A stretch of DNA of 64,000 nt from G963665495 sp963665495 (GTDB lineage: Bacteria; Desulfobacterota; Desulfovibrionia; Desulfovibrionales; Desulfovibrionaceae), in NCBI GenBank assembly GCA_963665495.1, contig OY762289.1, forward strand, positions 5,766,001 to 5,830,000, written 5' to 3'. The notes under the pieces are model-generated. The model was not told the DNA's origin. It saw only the letters and a list, made by a program, of their open reading frames with translations, and made no database searches. How positions within the stretch are numbered: position 1 is the stretch's first letter; every line of letters begins with the position of its first letter. The position numbers and the translations under genes are program-made. Below are positions 9,699 to 18,606 of this stretch, one piece after another.

Positions 9699-10628
9699 TT
9701 AAAAATGGTAGGCCAGGGTAAAGGTCGAGGCCACGCCCTCCGCGTGGTTGCGAGCTTCGAATTCTCTGTTGCAACGCAGTTTGAGCAGCAGGGACGTCTC
9801 TGGAATATGGTAGCTGACTTCGCCGCCCAGGGCGAAAACCTGGTAGGTGTTCCGGTCCACGTTGAGCGAGCTTCCCGACTCGGACTCCACCTGAATGTTG
9901 GCGTACCCTGTGATGCCCACATCAAGTCCTTCGAGAAGCGTTTTGCCGAAACCCCATTCGGAGACAACGTTCGTGCCGGGAAACAGGTTTTGTCCGTATT
10001 GTTTCGAGTGGATTTCCACCCGGTTCAGGCAGGAGATATGCCAGGTGTCGTCCGGACCGAAGAACAGGGTCGCGCCGCCTATGAACTGGTGCGTCCAGTA
10101 TCCCAGCCCGATATTGTCCTGCCCGTGCAGCTTGTATCTGCCGGTGGGGGCGAAGAAGCCGTAGCGAAAGGTCAGAAAAAGCGTTTCCAGGTCCCAGGTG
10201 AGCATCAGCGGCTGGAGCAGGACGTCTCCCACCCCCCAGTATTCCTCACCCTTGAGGCCGGAAAAATTGCCCATTTCCACATTTTGCAGCGGCACAAGCA
10301 GCATGCAGCTGTAGGTGGCGTTGAGGATTTTGCTCGCACTGGTCCAGATGGGCGTGAAGGCGTTGACGTAGACATCCACCTGGCCGATGTCGGTGGCGGC
10401 GCCTGTTTCATCCCGGATGGTGTCGGTGTTGTACATGAAGAAATTGTTTGCATAGGTGAACCCGGCGGGCATTGGCACGGCGGATAACAGCCCGTTGGCG
10501 CCGTTGAAATAATGCCCGGCCTGGGGCAGGGCCAGGGCCGGTGCAGGCGCGGCCAGCAGCATCGCGGCAGCAAGGATGACCAAAAAGGTGAAAAATCTGC
10601 TGTAACGGCGGTCCAATGCGAAATTCAT
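9699..10628 (-). CDS. Outer-membrane channel-like protein, phenol MetA degradation/transporter family
   Basis: The 309-residue protein has a signal peptide (residues 1-34, ending PALALPQA). The remainder is rich in aromatic, alternating beta-strand segments and ends in phenylalanine (TLAYHF), as outer-membrane barrels do. Motifs such as YFNGANGL and FRYGFFAPTGRY agree with the transporter-like family annotated as MetA-pathway phenol degradation proteins, which are thought to be porin-like. The 95-bp gap to the downstream amidinotransferase gene and the 30-bp gap to the upstream small gene suggest one operon. I infer that it brings the periplasmic enzyme's substrate across the outer membrane. 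The family's function is poorly established. Confidence 0.8.
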   Translation of the reverse strand: MNFALDRRYSRFFTFLVILAAAMLLAAPAPALALPQAGHYFNGANGLLSAVPMPAGFTYANNFFMYNTDTIRDETGAATDIGQVDVYVNAFTPIWTSASKILNATYSCMLLVPLQNVEMGNFSGLKGEEYWGVGDVLLQPLMLTWDLETLFLTFRYGFFAPTGRYKLHGQDNIGLGYWTHQFIGGATLFFGPDDTWHISCLNRVEIHSKQYGQNLFPGTNVVSEWGFGKTLLEGLDVGITGYANIQVESESGSSLNVDRNTYQVFALGGEVSYHIPETSLLLKLRCNREFEARNHAEGVASTFTLAYHF

Positions 10629-10658
10629 GAGAACTCCTTCAAGATGCGGGGCGCGACG

Positions 10659-10967
10659 TTACGCATCGTATTTATGGGTTGTGATTGAGTGCCACACGGA
10701 ATGCCACATGGAATGGTCAACCAGGCCGAAACGGGCCATCTCCGTGGCGACGACTTCGCCCAAGTGGCTTTTTCCGGTTTTGGGGCCGAACGGCCTGTCC
10801 CAGTGCAGCAGCACAAGCAGGTCCCGTTTGTCGGGACAGCTGCAGATTTTGAACTGGGTCAACCCCGCTTCGTTGGCCTGCAACAATAGCTCGTGCAGAT
10901 TGCCGATCAGAGAGGTCCTTTCCGGAGGGCTTTGCCCGCGCATGCGGATGATTTCGATCCATTCCAT
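10659..10967 (-). CDS. Small uncharacterised protein, first gene of sigma-54 operon
   Basis: The start giving MEWIEIIRMRG has AGGAG five to six bases upstream, so the protein is 102 residues. It has no signal peptide or membrane segment. The alternation of a beta strand (EWIEIIRMRG), a helix (TSLIGNLHELLLQANEAG), a strand with two cysteines (FKICSCP) and another strand (LLVLLHW) suggests a small ferredoxin-like alpha+beta domain, perhaps related to dimeric antibiotic-biosynthesis monooxygenase-type proteins. I do not recognise a family. It is the promoter-proximal gene of the operon with the outer-membrane protein and the exported amidinotransferase. Confidence 0.72.
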   Translation of the reverse strand: MEWIEIIRMRGQSPPERTSLIGNLHELLLQANEAGLTQFKICSCPDKRDLLVLLHWDRPFGPKTGKSHLGEVVATEMARFGLVDHSMWHSVWHSITTHKYDA

Positions 10968-10991
10968 GGCCACTCCTGTTTCGGGGGGTAA

Positions 10992-11007
10992 AGCCAAAAT
11001 GGTGCCA
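10992..11007 (-). promoter_or_regulatory. Sigma-54 promoter of the small-protein/OMP/amidinotransferase operon
   Basis: Read on the minus strand the site is TGGCACCATTTTGGCT. It has the full -24 element TGGCAC, a five-base spacer and TGGCT at -12 (consensus TTGCT/A), so the invariant GG and GC are correctly spaced. Transcription would start near 10982, leaving a short leader with the AGGAG site before the ATG at 10967. A sigma-54 activator gene is divergently encoded 330 bp away. Confidence 0.8.
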
Positions 11008-11267
11008 AAAAATTCGGTTTATGTAATCGCTGTTATCTAAGGGGGTTATTGTGTGAATGGTGGGGTTGGCTGGGAATCGAATGAGCTGAATTATGATAAT
11101 TCAGAGTTTAAAAATATTATATACGATACTGCCGATTAGGGCTTGTTTGCCGGAAATACCTTTACAAGAGTGTCGTCTGAGGGACGCAATCCGCAAAAAA
11201 TAATTTATCTGTTGATATAATGGATAAAAATTGTTGAGTAAAAAAGGATGGTTAAGAGCATGCTTGA

Positions 11268-11285
11268 ACTATGAATATTCATAGT
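11268..11285. promoter_or_regulatory. Perfect 18-bp palindrome, candidate activator binding site
   Basis: ACTATGAATATTCATAGT is a perfect palindrome 51 bases before the sigma-54 activator's start and about 270 bases upstream of the divergent sigma-54 promoter. That position fits an upstream activating sequence and/or an autoregulatory operator. The assignment to this regulator is inferred from position. Confidence 0.55.
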
Positions 11286-11336
11286 GTAGGGGAATTATCT
11301 AATAAAATCCATCAGCGTATATGATAGGACTCCCCC

Positions 11337-12896
11337 ATGCCCGAGGCAGAAGAAAGTGTCTTTCAACGCGAGGCCGTGGCCCGGCTGCTTGCCGGACCCG
11401 ACATTTACCTGGCTTTTCAGCAATGCCTGCTGTTTCTTCGCAGTCATATCCCGGCCGATTATTTCAGCCTGCATCTTTTTGACGAAGGGCTGGGGCTTTT
11501 TGAAACCGTTGTTGACGCCACACCAGAGGCATCGCCAGCTGTAAGCAAAAAGACTGTTGTTCCCGCGGAAATCCGGGAACTCATACGGGCGTCCGTGAAC
11601 CGTTCGTCCGAAGAGGCTTCCTGTCTGATCATCGATTGCCTGAGCGAGTTTCCTATGGGAAAGCAGCTCGGCCTGGACCTGAATACGCCGGATTCGGCTT
11701 GCCTTGTGCTCAGGCTGGCGCCAGGCGGTCGCTATCTCGGATCTGCAGCGCTGACCCCTCTGGATCCTTCTGTTAGCTATACGCGGGAGCATGCGCAGCT
11801 GTTCGGGCTGCTGCACGACGCCGTATCGCTGATCAGCACCAATTTTCTGCACGAGCGCGAGTGCTCGCGCCTCAGGGAGATCCTGGCGGACCGGACGGAT
11901 TTTTTGCAGTCGGAACTGCTGCGCGGTGCGCAGGAGGAGGTGGTGGGCGCCTACTTCGGACTCAAGGGCGTGATGGAAGCCTGCGGCCAGGTGGCCCCCA
12001 CGGACGCGCCTGTGCTGCTGCTGGGAGAAACCGGCGTGGGTAAAGAGGTTGTCGCCGGAGCCATACACCGTTTGTCCTCCCGCCGGTCCGGACCGTTCAT
12101 TAAGGTCAATTGCGGGGGCATACCGGAAACGCTGCTGGAAAGCAGTTTGTTCGGCCACTGCAAAGGAGCGTTTACCGGCGCGCTAAAGGACAAGAAAGGC
12201 TATTTCGAACGGGCCGAGGGCGGTACCATTTTTCTGGATGAAATCGGCGAGCTTTCGCTGGAGGCCCAGACCAGATTTCTGCACGTGCTGCAGGACAAGA
12301 CCTTCGAACGCGTGGGCGGCGGCGAGGTCCGGACAGCCGATGTTCGTATTCTGGCGGCGACGCACCGTAATCTGCAGGAGCTGGCGGAACAGGGCGCGTT
12401 TCGCCGCGATCTGCTGTTCCGGCTCAATGTCTTTCCCATTTCCATTCCGCCCCTGCGTCGCAGAAAGGTCGACATTCCACCTCTGACAGCCCATTTCATC
12501 CGTAAGATTTCCGCGGACATGGGGCTGGCAAAACTGCCCAAGGCCGCTCCCGGTGCGGTGGACAGGCTTTTGGAATACGACTGGCCCGGCAATGTCCGCG
12601 AACTGGCCAACGTGATCGAACGGGAGATCATCATCCGTCCGGATCAGCCTCTGACATTTGAGAGTATCATCCCGCCCGGAAATGAAGACGTCGAAGAGCA
12701 GGCTTCCGGCAACCTGAATCTGGACAGGGCCATGTCCAGACACATCATTCGCGCGTTGCGAAAAAGCAGGGGCGTGGTTGACGGTCCGGGCGGCGCGGCC
12801 GAGCTGCTGGGCATGCATCCGCGTACGCTGCAAAGCCGCATGCGCAAACTCGGCATCCCTTTCGGGCGCAAAGCCATGCATCTGTACGCGGAGTGA
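11337..12896 (+). CDS. Sigma-54-dependent transcriptional activator (GAF-AAA-Fis)
   Basis: The 519-residue protein has an N-terminal GAF-like sensory domain (about 25-170), a linker helix and a sigma-54 AAA+ domain with Walker A GETGVGKE (about 229). The sigma-54 contact loop is GAFTGA (about 277), the Walker B-like site is GGTIFLDEIGELS, and the arginine-finger region is RRDLLFRLNVFPI. A Fis-type helix-turn-helix near the C-terminus (GAAELLGMHPRTLQSRMRKLGI) ends it. With no receiver domain, it probably senses a small molecule through the GAF domain rather than a phosphoryl group. The divergent operon carries a strong sigma-54 promoter match and is the obvious target. It has features of a full-length, functional activator. 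Confidence 0.93.
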   Translation: MPEAEESVFQREAVARLLAGPDIYLAFQQCLLFLRSHIPADYFSLHLFDEGLGLFETVVDATPEASPAVSKKTVVPAEIRELIRASVNRSSEEASCLIIDCLSEFPMGKQLGLDLNTPDSACLVLRLAPGGRYLGSAALTPLDPSVSYTREHAQLFGLLHDAVSLISTNFLHERECSRLREILADRTDFLQSELLRGAQEEVVGAYFGLKGVMEACGQVAPTDAPVLLLGETGVGKEVVAGAIHRLSSRRSGPFIKVNCGGIPETLLESSLFGHCKGAFTGALKDKKGYFERAEGGTIFLDEIGELSLEAQTRFLHVLQDKTFERVGGGEVRTADVRILAATHRNLQELAEQGAFRRDLLFRLNVFPISIPPLRRRKVDIPPLTAHFIRKISADMGLAKLPKAAPGAVDRLLEYDWPGNVRELANVIEREIIIRPDQPLTFESIIPPGNEDVEEQASGNLNLDRAMSRHIIRALRKSRGVVDGPGGAAELLGMHPRTLQSRMRKLGIPFGRKAMHLYAE

Positions 12897-13474
12897 AGCC
12901 GGAAAGCAGGACGAAAAAGCATTCGACTCTCCGCATGTTATGGCGTTTGCATTTCAGGTTTGTCATATTTTTTTCACACCAGATCCTTCAATTATTGCAC
13001 AGGGAGCTTTAGCGGCAAAATGCTCTCTTATAAGCGGGTGGATTCCTGTTTCGTGGCAAGTTATTGCATGAAGAAAAGTCTGTCAGGACTTCATTATAGT
13101 GGTATTGTGCCGAACCAAGCCGCGAACAGTGTTGCTAATCCGGTGAATTTGAGAGGTCTTGCTGCGTTGATTGTTTGCTTTTAAGTTAATGTGGTAATTG
13201 CATAGTGAAAGACGACGCAGTTTATCATTGCTTGTAATGCCCTACGGCAGGTCGTATGTTACCATGTTTGTCCGAAACGCATTGCTCTGCCTTGAGTGCT
13301 GTTTTATTCCTCTTAAATTGCTCTGGATAAAATCGAACATATTATTTACAAGGTTGTAAAATAAGCGCTCTCTTTTACGAAAAGGCTTTGCTGGCAAAGA
13401 TTGTTACGCCAGGGCCGGGGAAAGTGCAATTGTAGCAACGGCGCTTGATGCGCACAGTTTTTTCAGGAGGAAGC
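12897..13474 (+). other. Gene-free region upstream of the polyamine-binding protein gene
   Basis: About 578 bases without a convincing gene; short open frames lack Shine-Dalgarno sites and codon character. It is more AT-rich than the flanking genes and should contain the promoter for the downstream potD-like/sensor kinase operon. I could not identify a clear -35/-10 pair, sigma-54 site or terminator. The strong AGGAGG at 13465-13470 belongs to the next gene. Confidence 0.5.
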
Positions 13475-14554
13475 ATGACCGACGTCCGCCGATCTTTATA
13501 TCTTTTGATGCGTTTGGGGCTGTTTTGCGCGGTTGTCGCCTGTCTGACCGGTTGGGGATGCCCGGTTCGGGCTGCGGACAAGCCGGAACTGGTATTCTAC
13601 AACTGGACAGCCTACGTGGGCAAAGGAATCATCGAAGAGTTTGAAAAGACCCGCAACGTGATAGTGCATCAGAAGTACTTTCAGTCCTCGGACGAGCGGG
13701 ACGAAAAAATCATGCGCGGCAAGGGCAAAGGCTTCGATGTGTTCATGATCAACGGCAACGATGTGGTGCCGTACGCCAAACGGGGCTGGATCGTTCCCCT
13801 TGGCGAGGAGAAGGTTCCCAATCTCGCACAGGTCGACGCCAGATGGAAGACGGCCTGGCCCGAGACAGAGCAGTATGCCGTACCGTATTTGTGGGGGACT
13901 CTGGGCATTATCTATCGTTCGGATCTTATCAAAGATGATATCACCAGCTGGAAGCAGTTCTACAATCCCAAAGAAGCCTGGCGCGGCAAGATCATGCTGG
14001 TGGATATTCACCGGCTGGGCATCGGCATGGCGCTCAAATCTTTGGGCTACTCGCTCAACTCCGAGGATCCGGCCCAGGTGGATGAAGCCATAGAACTGGT
14101 CAAGCGGCAAAAGCCCTATGTGCAGACGTACGGATATTTGAAGACGGACGCGGATTCCGGCATCGTCTCGGGGGAAACCTGGATGGGGCAGACCTGGAAC
14201 GGCGACGCCCTGCTGCTGCAGAAGCGCAATCCGGCAATCCGCTACGTGGTGCCGAAAGAGGGCGGGGAAATCTGGATGGACTATATGGTGGTCTCCGCAT
14301 TTTCCGAGCACAAGCAGCTGGCCTGCGATTTCGTCAATTATCTGATAGAGGCCTCCAACAGCGCCAGAGCCGCAGAGGAACTCGAATTTGCCAGCCCCAA
14401 CAAGGAAGCCCGCAAGCTGCTGCCCAAAGAGCTGCTCGACAACCGGACCATCTATCCGTCCGAGGAGCTGCTTGAAGCGAGCGAAACAGTCAAAAATATC
14501 AACCCGCGCATTAAGCGAAAAATGATCGAAGCCTGGGCTCTGATAAAGGAGTAG
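13475..14554 (+). CDS. PotD/PotF-like polyamine-binding periplasmic protein
   Basis: The ATG at 13475 has AGGAGG four to five bases upstream, giving 359 residues. A signal peptide (about 1-33, hydrophobic LYLLMRLGLFCAVVACL, ending VRAAD) directs it to the periplasm. The mature protein starts with LVFYNWTAYVGKGIIEEFE, typical of spermidine/putrescine-binding proteins, and keeps further family landmarks (FDVFMINGNDV, VPYLWGTLGIIYRSD, EGGEIWMDYMVV). No permease or ATPase genes of a polyamine ABC transporter adjoin it. Instead, 21 bp downstream, lies a membrane hybrid kinase with a GGDEF domain. I infer that it is a sensory ligand-binding partner, like NspS for MbaA in Vibrio, rather than a transport component. 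Confidence 0.9.
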   Translation: MTDVRRSLYLLMRLGLFCAVVACLTGWGCPVRAADKPELVFYNWTAYVGKGIIEEFEKTRNVIVHQKYFQSSDERDEKIMRGKGKGFDVFMINGNDVVPYAKRGWIVPLGEEKVPNLAQVDARWKTAWPETEQYAVPYLWGTLGIIYRSDLIKDDITSWKQFYNPKEAWRGKIMLVDIHRLGIGMALKSLGYSLNSEDPAQVDEAIELVKRQKPYVQTYGYLKTDADSGIVSGETWMGQTWNGDALLLQKRNPAIRYVVPKEGGEIWMDYMVVSAFSEHKQLACDFVNYLIEASNSARAAEELEFASPNKEARKLLPKELLDNRTIYPSEELLEASETVKNINPRIKRKMIEAWALIKE

Positions 14555-14575
14555 GGCGGTGATACCCAACGCGTT

Positions 14576-17563
14576 ATGAAACTGCGAAGCAAACTGCCGC
14601 TGCTGCTTGTTCCCCTGGTGATCGGTCCGCTGCTCATAGTCAGCTGGATAGCGGTCGAACGATTGCGTGAAAACGCCGAGGAGAACATGCTCAGCCAGAT
14701 GGCCTCACTGACCGGCCAGATAGCCCTGAGCGAGGCGGAGGAAAGCAAAACCACGGAAGCCAACGCCCTGTTGTTTTCCGGATCCGGCCTGTTGAAAACC
14801 TTCCTGTTCACTCCGGAGGAGGAGCGGTATTATTTTGCCCTGCTTCCTTTGCTGAATCTGTTCTCCAGTTACAACAAAGCCTATCCTGATTATGAGGAAA
14901 TTCGCGTCGTTCTGCCCGACGGTTTCGAAGATGCGCGCTACTCCGCCAACGATGCGCACAATGCGTCGGAAAGCGAGGCCTCGAGCCAGTGGTTCCGGCA
15001 AATGCAAGAGACCGGGGCGGCGCGGGGGAGTTTTTTTCAATGGAATCCGGATACCGGGGAGCCTGTCATGGTGGTGGCGAAGCGCCTGGAGTTTGTGGAT
15101 CCTACCTTTGAGGATTCCACCGCCAAAGCGCCTTCCCATCGGGGGTATCTGGTGATTACGGCGCGCTTGGACGGTCTGCGCAAGCTTATAGCCGATACGC
15201 GGATCGGAAAAAACGGCGGCGTTCTGGTTCTGGACGGCCAGGGCCGCCCCCTGTACCCGGAGGCCACAGGCGTACGCATCAGCCATTTTTCCGCCCTGTT
15301 TGAGGCTGCGCAAAAGGCTGTGCAAAGCGATTCGGAAAACGTTTTTGACGCTTCTGAGGGGGAATTGCTGATCCGGGCCAGAAAACTGCCCGGCGGGCTC
15401 CTGCTGGTCAGTTATCTGCCCGCCAGAGAGCTGGCCCAGGCAGGTCAGGAGCTGGTTCGGGTGGTCATTTTTATCGGCGTGTTCGCTCTGGTGCTGGCAG
15501 TGGGATTGTTGATGCTGATTTTGCAGTACGTCATCGTCAAACCCTTGAGCGAACTCGGCGACGGCGCCGAAGCCATCGGCAGCGGCGACCTGGAGACGCG
15601 TCTCAATGTGCGTGGAAATGATGAGGTAGCCCATCTGGCGACTCAGTTCAATTCCATGGCCCGGCACCTGTCCGAAAGCCACAAGCTCCGGGACGAAGCC
15701 CAGGCCGAAGCCTTGCGTCTGAAAGAAGCCTCCATTGAGTCCCTGCGCGCCGCGGACAGGCTCAAGGACGAATTCCTTGCCAATACGTCCCACGAGCTGC
15801 GTACGCCCTTGCACGGCATCACCGGTATTGCGGAGTCCCTGTTGAAAGGGGCGGCCGGACCGCTTTCATCCGAGGTGGGGAAGAATCTCGAAATGGTGGT
15901 TGCCAGCAGCCGCAGGCTCGCCAATCTGGTCAATGATATCCTGGATTTTTCCAAACTCAGGCACAAGGATCTGAAACTGGCCATGCGGCCTGTGGATCTG
16001 AAGATAGCCTGCGACCTGGTGATTTCCATGGTCGGGGTGCTTGCTGAACCCAAGGGGCTGGCTTTGCTGAACAATGTGCCCGAAGATCTGCCCCTGGTGC
16101 AGGCCGATGAAAACAGACTGCAGCAGATTCTCTACAATCTGTTCGGCAATGCGGTGAAGTTCACTCCTCAGGGCCACGTGGCGGTTGCCGCAAGCGTGGT
16201 TGAAGGGATGATCCGGATTCAGGTGGAGGATACGGGCGTCGGCATACCCGAAAAAGACCGCGATTTGATTTTTGAATCCTTCGAACAGCTGGACGGCGGT
16301 CTGGAGCGGGCGAAACCGGGCACGGGTCTCGGACTGGCCATCACGCGGCAGCTGGTGGAAAGCCACGGAGGAACAATCCGGGCTGAAACCCGCGAGGGAG
16401 GCGGATCGGCATTCGTATTCACCTTGCGGCAAGCCCCGGCAGGGCGGCGTAGCGACGATTATGTCCTCGAAGTTCCAGCGGGACAGGCGGGGGTACTCCC
16501 GGACTGCCAGATCGCAGAGCTGGCCACGGCATCCGCCGCGCTGGACAATGCCGCGCCGGCGGAGGCAGGGGATGCGTACGTAGTTCCTGAAAACGCGGAG
16601 CATCTGCTTGTAGTGGATGACGAACCCGTCAACCTGCGCGTTGTGGAAAACAACCTGCGTATCAATGGTTACCGGGTCACCACAGCCACTTCGGGGCTGG
16701 AGGCACAGGAGCTGTTGCGTCAGCACGGCGATACGTACGACCTGGTGCTGCTCGATGTCATGATGCCCGGTCTCTCCGGTTATCAGGTCTGCGAAGAGTT
16801 ACGCGAAAAATACGCGTTCGAAAGGTTGCCTGTTATTTTTCTCACCGCCCTGACCAGGGACGGCGACCTCGAGCAGGGCTTTTCCGCGGGCGGCAACGAC
16901 TATATCCCCAAACCCTTCAGTTATAACGAACTGCTGGCGCGGATCCGGCTACACCTGACGCTCAGTCGCCAGAGCCGTGCCTTGCGCGAGCTGAACCAGG
17001 AGCTGGAAGATCGCGTGCAACTACGTACGCAGGCGCTGGAACGCGCCTATTCCGATATGGAACGGCTGGCCAACATCGACGGCCTGACGGGCGTAAGCAA
17101 CCGCCGCGCCCTGGATAAGGCCCTGCAGGAGATGTGGGCCGGATGTACGAAACAAACTTGTTCCATAAGCTATCTTATTGCCGACATAGACTTTTTCAAA
17201 AAATATAACGATACGTACGGCCACCAGGCCGGCGACGATTGCCTGCGCGAAGTGGCGGCAACCTTGCAACGGATCGCCGAACAGTTTGAAGGATTTCTGG
17301 GGCGCTACGGCGGAGAGGAGTTCTGCATGGTTCTGCCGCGAGGCAAAGATGCGGCCTGGACTGCGGCTGATGTTGCGCGTCAGGCCGTAAAAAATCTTGG
17401 CATGGAACACACAGGATCTCCCAAAGGCATGCTCACGGTCAGCATCGGCGTCAGCTCCTGCGGCGAGGGGATAGACACGCCGGAACAGCTGATTCAGGCT
17501 GCCGACAGGGCCTTGTATACGGCCAAACAATCGGGCAGGGACAGAGTGGAAAGCAGGGGCTGA
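14576..17563 (+). CDS. Membrane hybrid sensor kinase with receiver and GGDEF domains
   Basis: The protein has 995 residues. It has an N-terminal transmembrane helix (LLLVPLVIGPLLIVSWI), a large periplasmic Cache-like domain (about 35-295) and a second transmembrane helix (VVIFIGVFALVLAVGLLMLIL). HAMP (about 320-375), a histidine kinase with H-box SHELRTPLHG (His about 406), an N/G box region ending GTGLGLAI, a receiver (Asp in LVLLDVMMPG, about 724) and a GGDEF domain with GGEEF (about 911) follow. No RxxD inhibitory site stands five residues before GGEEF, so product inhibition through the I-site is not expected. The operon with a PotD-like protein suggests a polyamine signal read through the periplasmic domain and turned into phosphotransfer and c-di-GMP. 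The Shine-Dalgarno site is weak. Confidence 0.93.
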   Translation: MKLRSKLPLLLVPLVIGPLLIVSWIAVERLRENAEENMLSQMASLTGQIALSEAEESKTTEANALLFSGSGLLKTFLFTPEEERYYFALLPLLNLFSSYNKAYPDYEEIRVVLPDGFEDARYSANDAHNASESEASSQWFRQMQETGAARGSFFQWNPDTGEPVMVVAKRLEFVDPTFEDSTAKAPSHRGYLVITARLDGLRKLIADTRIGKNGGVLVLDGQGRPLYPEATGVRISHFSALFEAAQKAVQSDSENVFDASEGELLIRARKLPGGLLLVSYLPARELAQAGQELVRVVIFIGVFALVLAVGLLMLILQYVIVKPLSELGDGAEAIGSGDLETRLNVRGNDEVAHLATQFNSMARHLSESHKLRDEAQAEALRLKEASIESLRAADRLKDEFLANTSHELRTPLHGITGIAESLLKGAAGPLSSEVGKNLEMVVASSRRLANLVNDILDFSKLRHKDLKLAMRPVDLKIACDLVISMVGVLAEPKGLALLNNVPEDLPLVQADENRLQQILYNLFGNAVKFTPQGHVAVAASVVEGMIRIQVEDTGVGIPEKDRDLIFESFEQLDGGLERAKPGTGLGLAITRQLVESHGGTIRAETREGGGSAFVFTLRQAPAGRRSDDYVLEVPAGQAGVLPDCQIAELATASAALDNAAPAEAGDAYVVPENAEHLLVVDDEPVNLRVVENNLRINGYRVTTATSGLEAQELLRQHGDTYDLVLLDVMMPGLSGYQVCEELREKYAFERLPVIFLTALTRDGDLEQGFSAGGNDYIPKPFSYNELLARIRLHLTLSRQSRALRELNQELEDRVQLRTQALERAYSDMERLANIDGLTGVSNRRALDKALQEMWAGCTKQTCSISYLIADIDFFKKYNDTYGHQAGDDCLREVAATLQRIAEQFEGFLGRYGGEEFCMVLPRGKDAAWTAADVARQAVKNLGMEHTGSPKGMLTVSIGVSSCGEGIDTPEQLIQAADRALYTAKQSGRDRVESRG

Positions 17564-17574
17564 AGAGTCACCGG

Positions 17575-18447
17575 CTATTTCGCATCGGCTTCCTGAACGC
17601 TTTTGGCCTGCCGCGCCATGTCCATGACCAGAGACTGCAGCGGAGTGCCGGGCTGGGCAAGCCCATCCACCACAGTGAAGTGGTGTACGCCTGAAATCTC
17701 CATCAGAACAGGCTCCAGAGCGGACCAGGCTTTGGCCATGTCCTGGGATTGTCTGTGGAATTCGGTTGTTTCAGCTTCTCCAAACACAAAGGCCGCAGGC
17801 ACGCGTACGAGAGGGGCGGCGCCCACCAGGCTCAGCCGTACGGCGCTTTCTGGAGTCAGGCCGATCTTTGCGTTTTTTTCGATCTGCAGCAACGGCAGCA
17901 AATCATAGAGTCCTGAAATCGCGACCAGTCCGCCGAAAGGTTTCGGTTGCAGACCATACGTACGCCAGTCCGTGGCAGCCAGCGAGGTTGCGAGGTAGGC
18001 TCCGGCTGAATGACCGACCACAACAACGGACCGGCGCTCGTCTTGGTTCAGGATGTCCGAAAGGAGTTTGGCAAAAGAGCGGCGGACGCTTTCCGCCAGC
18101 TTTTCGAGTGAAACTTCCGGACACAGGGGATAATTCAACAGGGCGACGGAATACCCCGCATCCAGGAAGCCCTCGGCAACCCAGGACACGTCGTTCTTGG
18201 ACGATGCGCTCCAGTATCCGCCATGAATGAACACCACGGTGCCTCGTACGGGGTCGTGCGCAGGCCTGAACAGGTCCAGCAGCTCGCGCGGATGCTTCCC
18301 CGTGGGGATGTCGCTTTGCATAGGAAAGTTCGCCCGTGTTTGAGCCGCGCGAACTGGCCAGGTCGCCAGCAGTTCTTGCAGGTGCGGAATGGCCCGGTTG
18401 AGGTCGTATTCGCGTTCATAGTCCGGTTTGTGATCGGTCTGATGCAT
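17575..18447 (-). CDS. Alpha/beta hydrolase, arylformamidase (kynurenine formamidase)-like
   Basis: With the start giving MHQTDHKPDYERE (GGAG eight bases upstream) the protein is 290 residues and cytoplasmic. It has the oxyanion-hole motif HGGYW, the nucleophile elbow GHSAG (Ser catalytic) and a C-terminal HHFTVVDGL that should supply the catalytic His. HGGYW together with the overall length matches the kynurenine formamidase-type esterases. No other tryptophan-catabolism gene is nearby, so the natural substrate remains open; a general esterase role is equally possible. It converges on the end of the sensor kinase gene with an 11-bp gap. Confidence 0.85.
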   Translation of the reverse strand: MHQTDHKPDYEREYDLNRAIPHLQELLATWPVRAAQTRANFPMQSDIPTGKHPRELLDLFRPAHDPVRGTVVFIHGGYWSASSKNDVSWVAEGFLDAGYSVALLNYPLCPEVSLEKLAESVRRSFAKLLSDILNQDERRSVVVVGHSAGAYLATSLAATDWRTYGLQPKPFGGLVAISGLYDLLPLLQIEKNAKIGLTPESAVRLSLVGAAPLVRVPAAFVFGEAETTEFHRQSQDMAKAWSALEPVLMEISGVHHFTVVDGLAQPGTPLQSLVMDMARQAKSVQEADAK

Positions 18448-18606
18448 TCTATTTTCTCCAGCGTATTGGCGAAAGCCGATAAATCCGGCGTCAAATAGTA
18501 CCAAGGCATACCCCAGGGGTACGTAGTAAATTACGAACCCGGCGTCCACCAGGCTGGCATTGTCCGTATTGTCCGCAGGTCCTGTGGCGGAGCGGATTGT
18601 TGCCGT

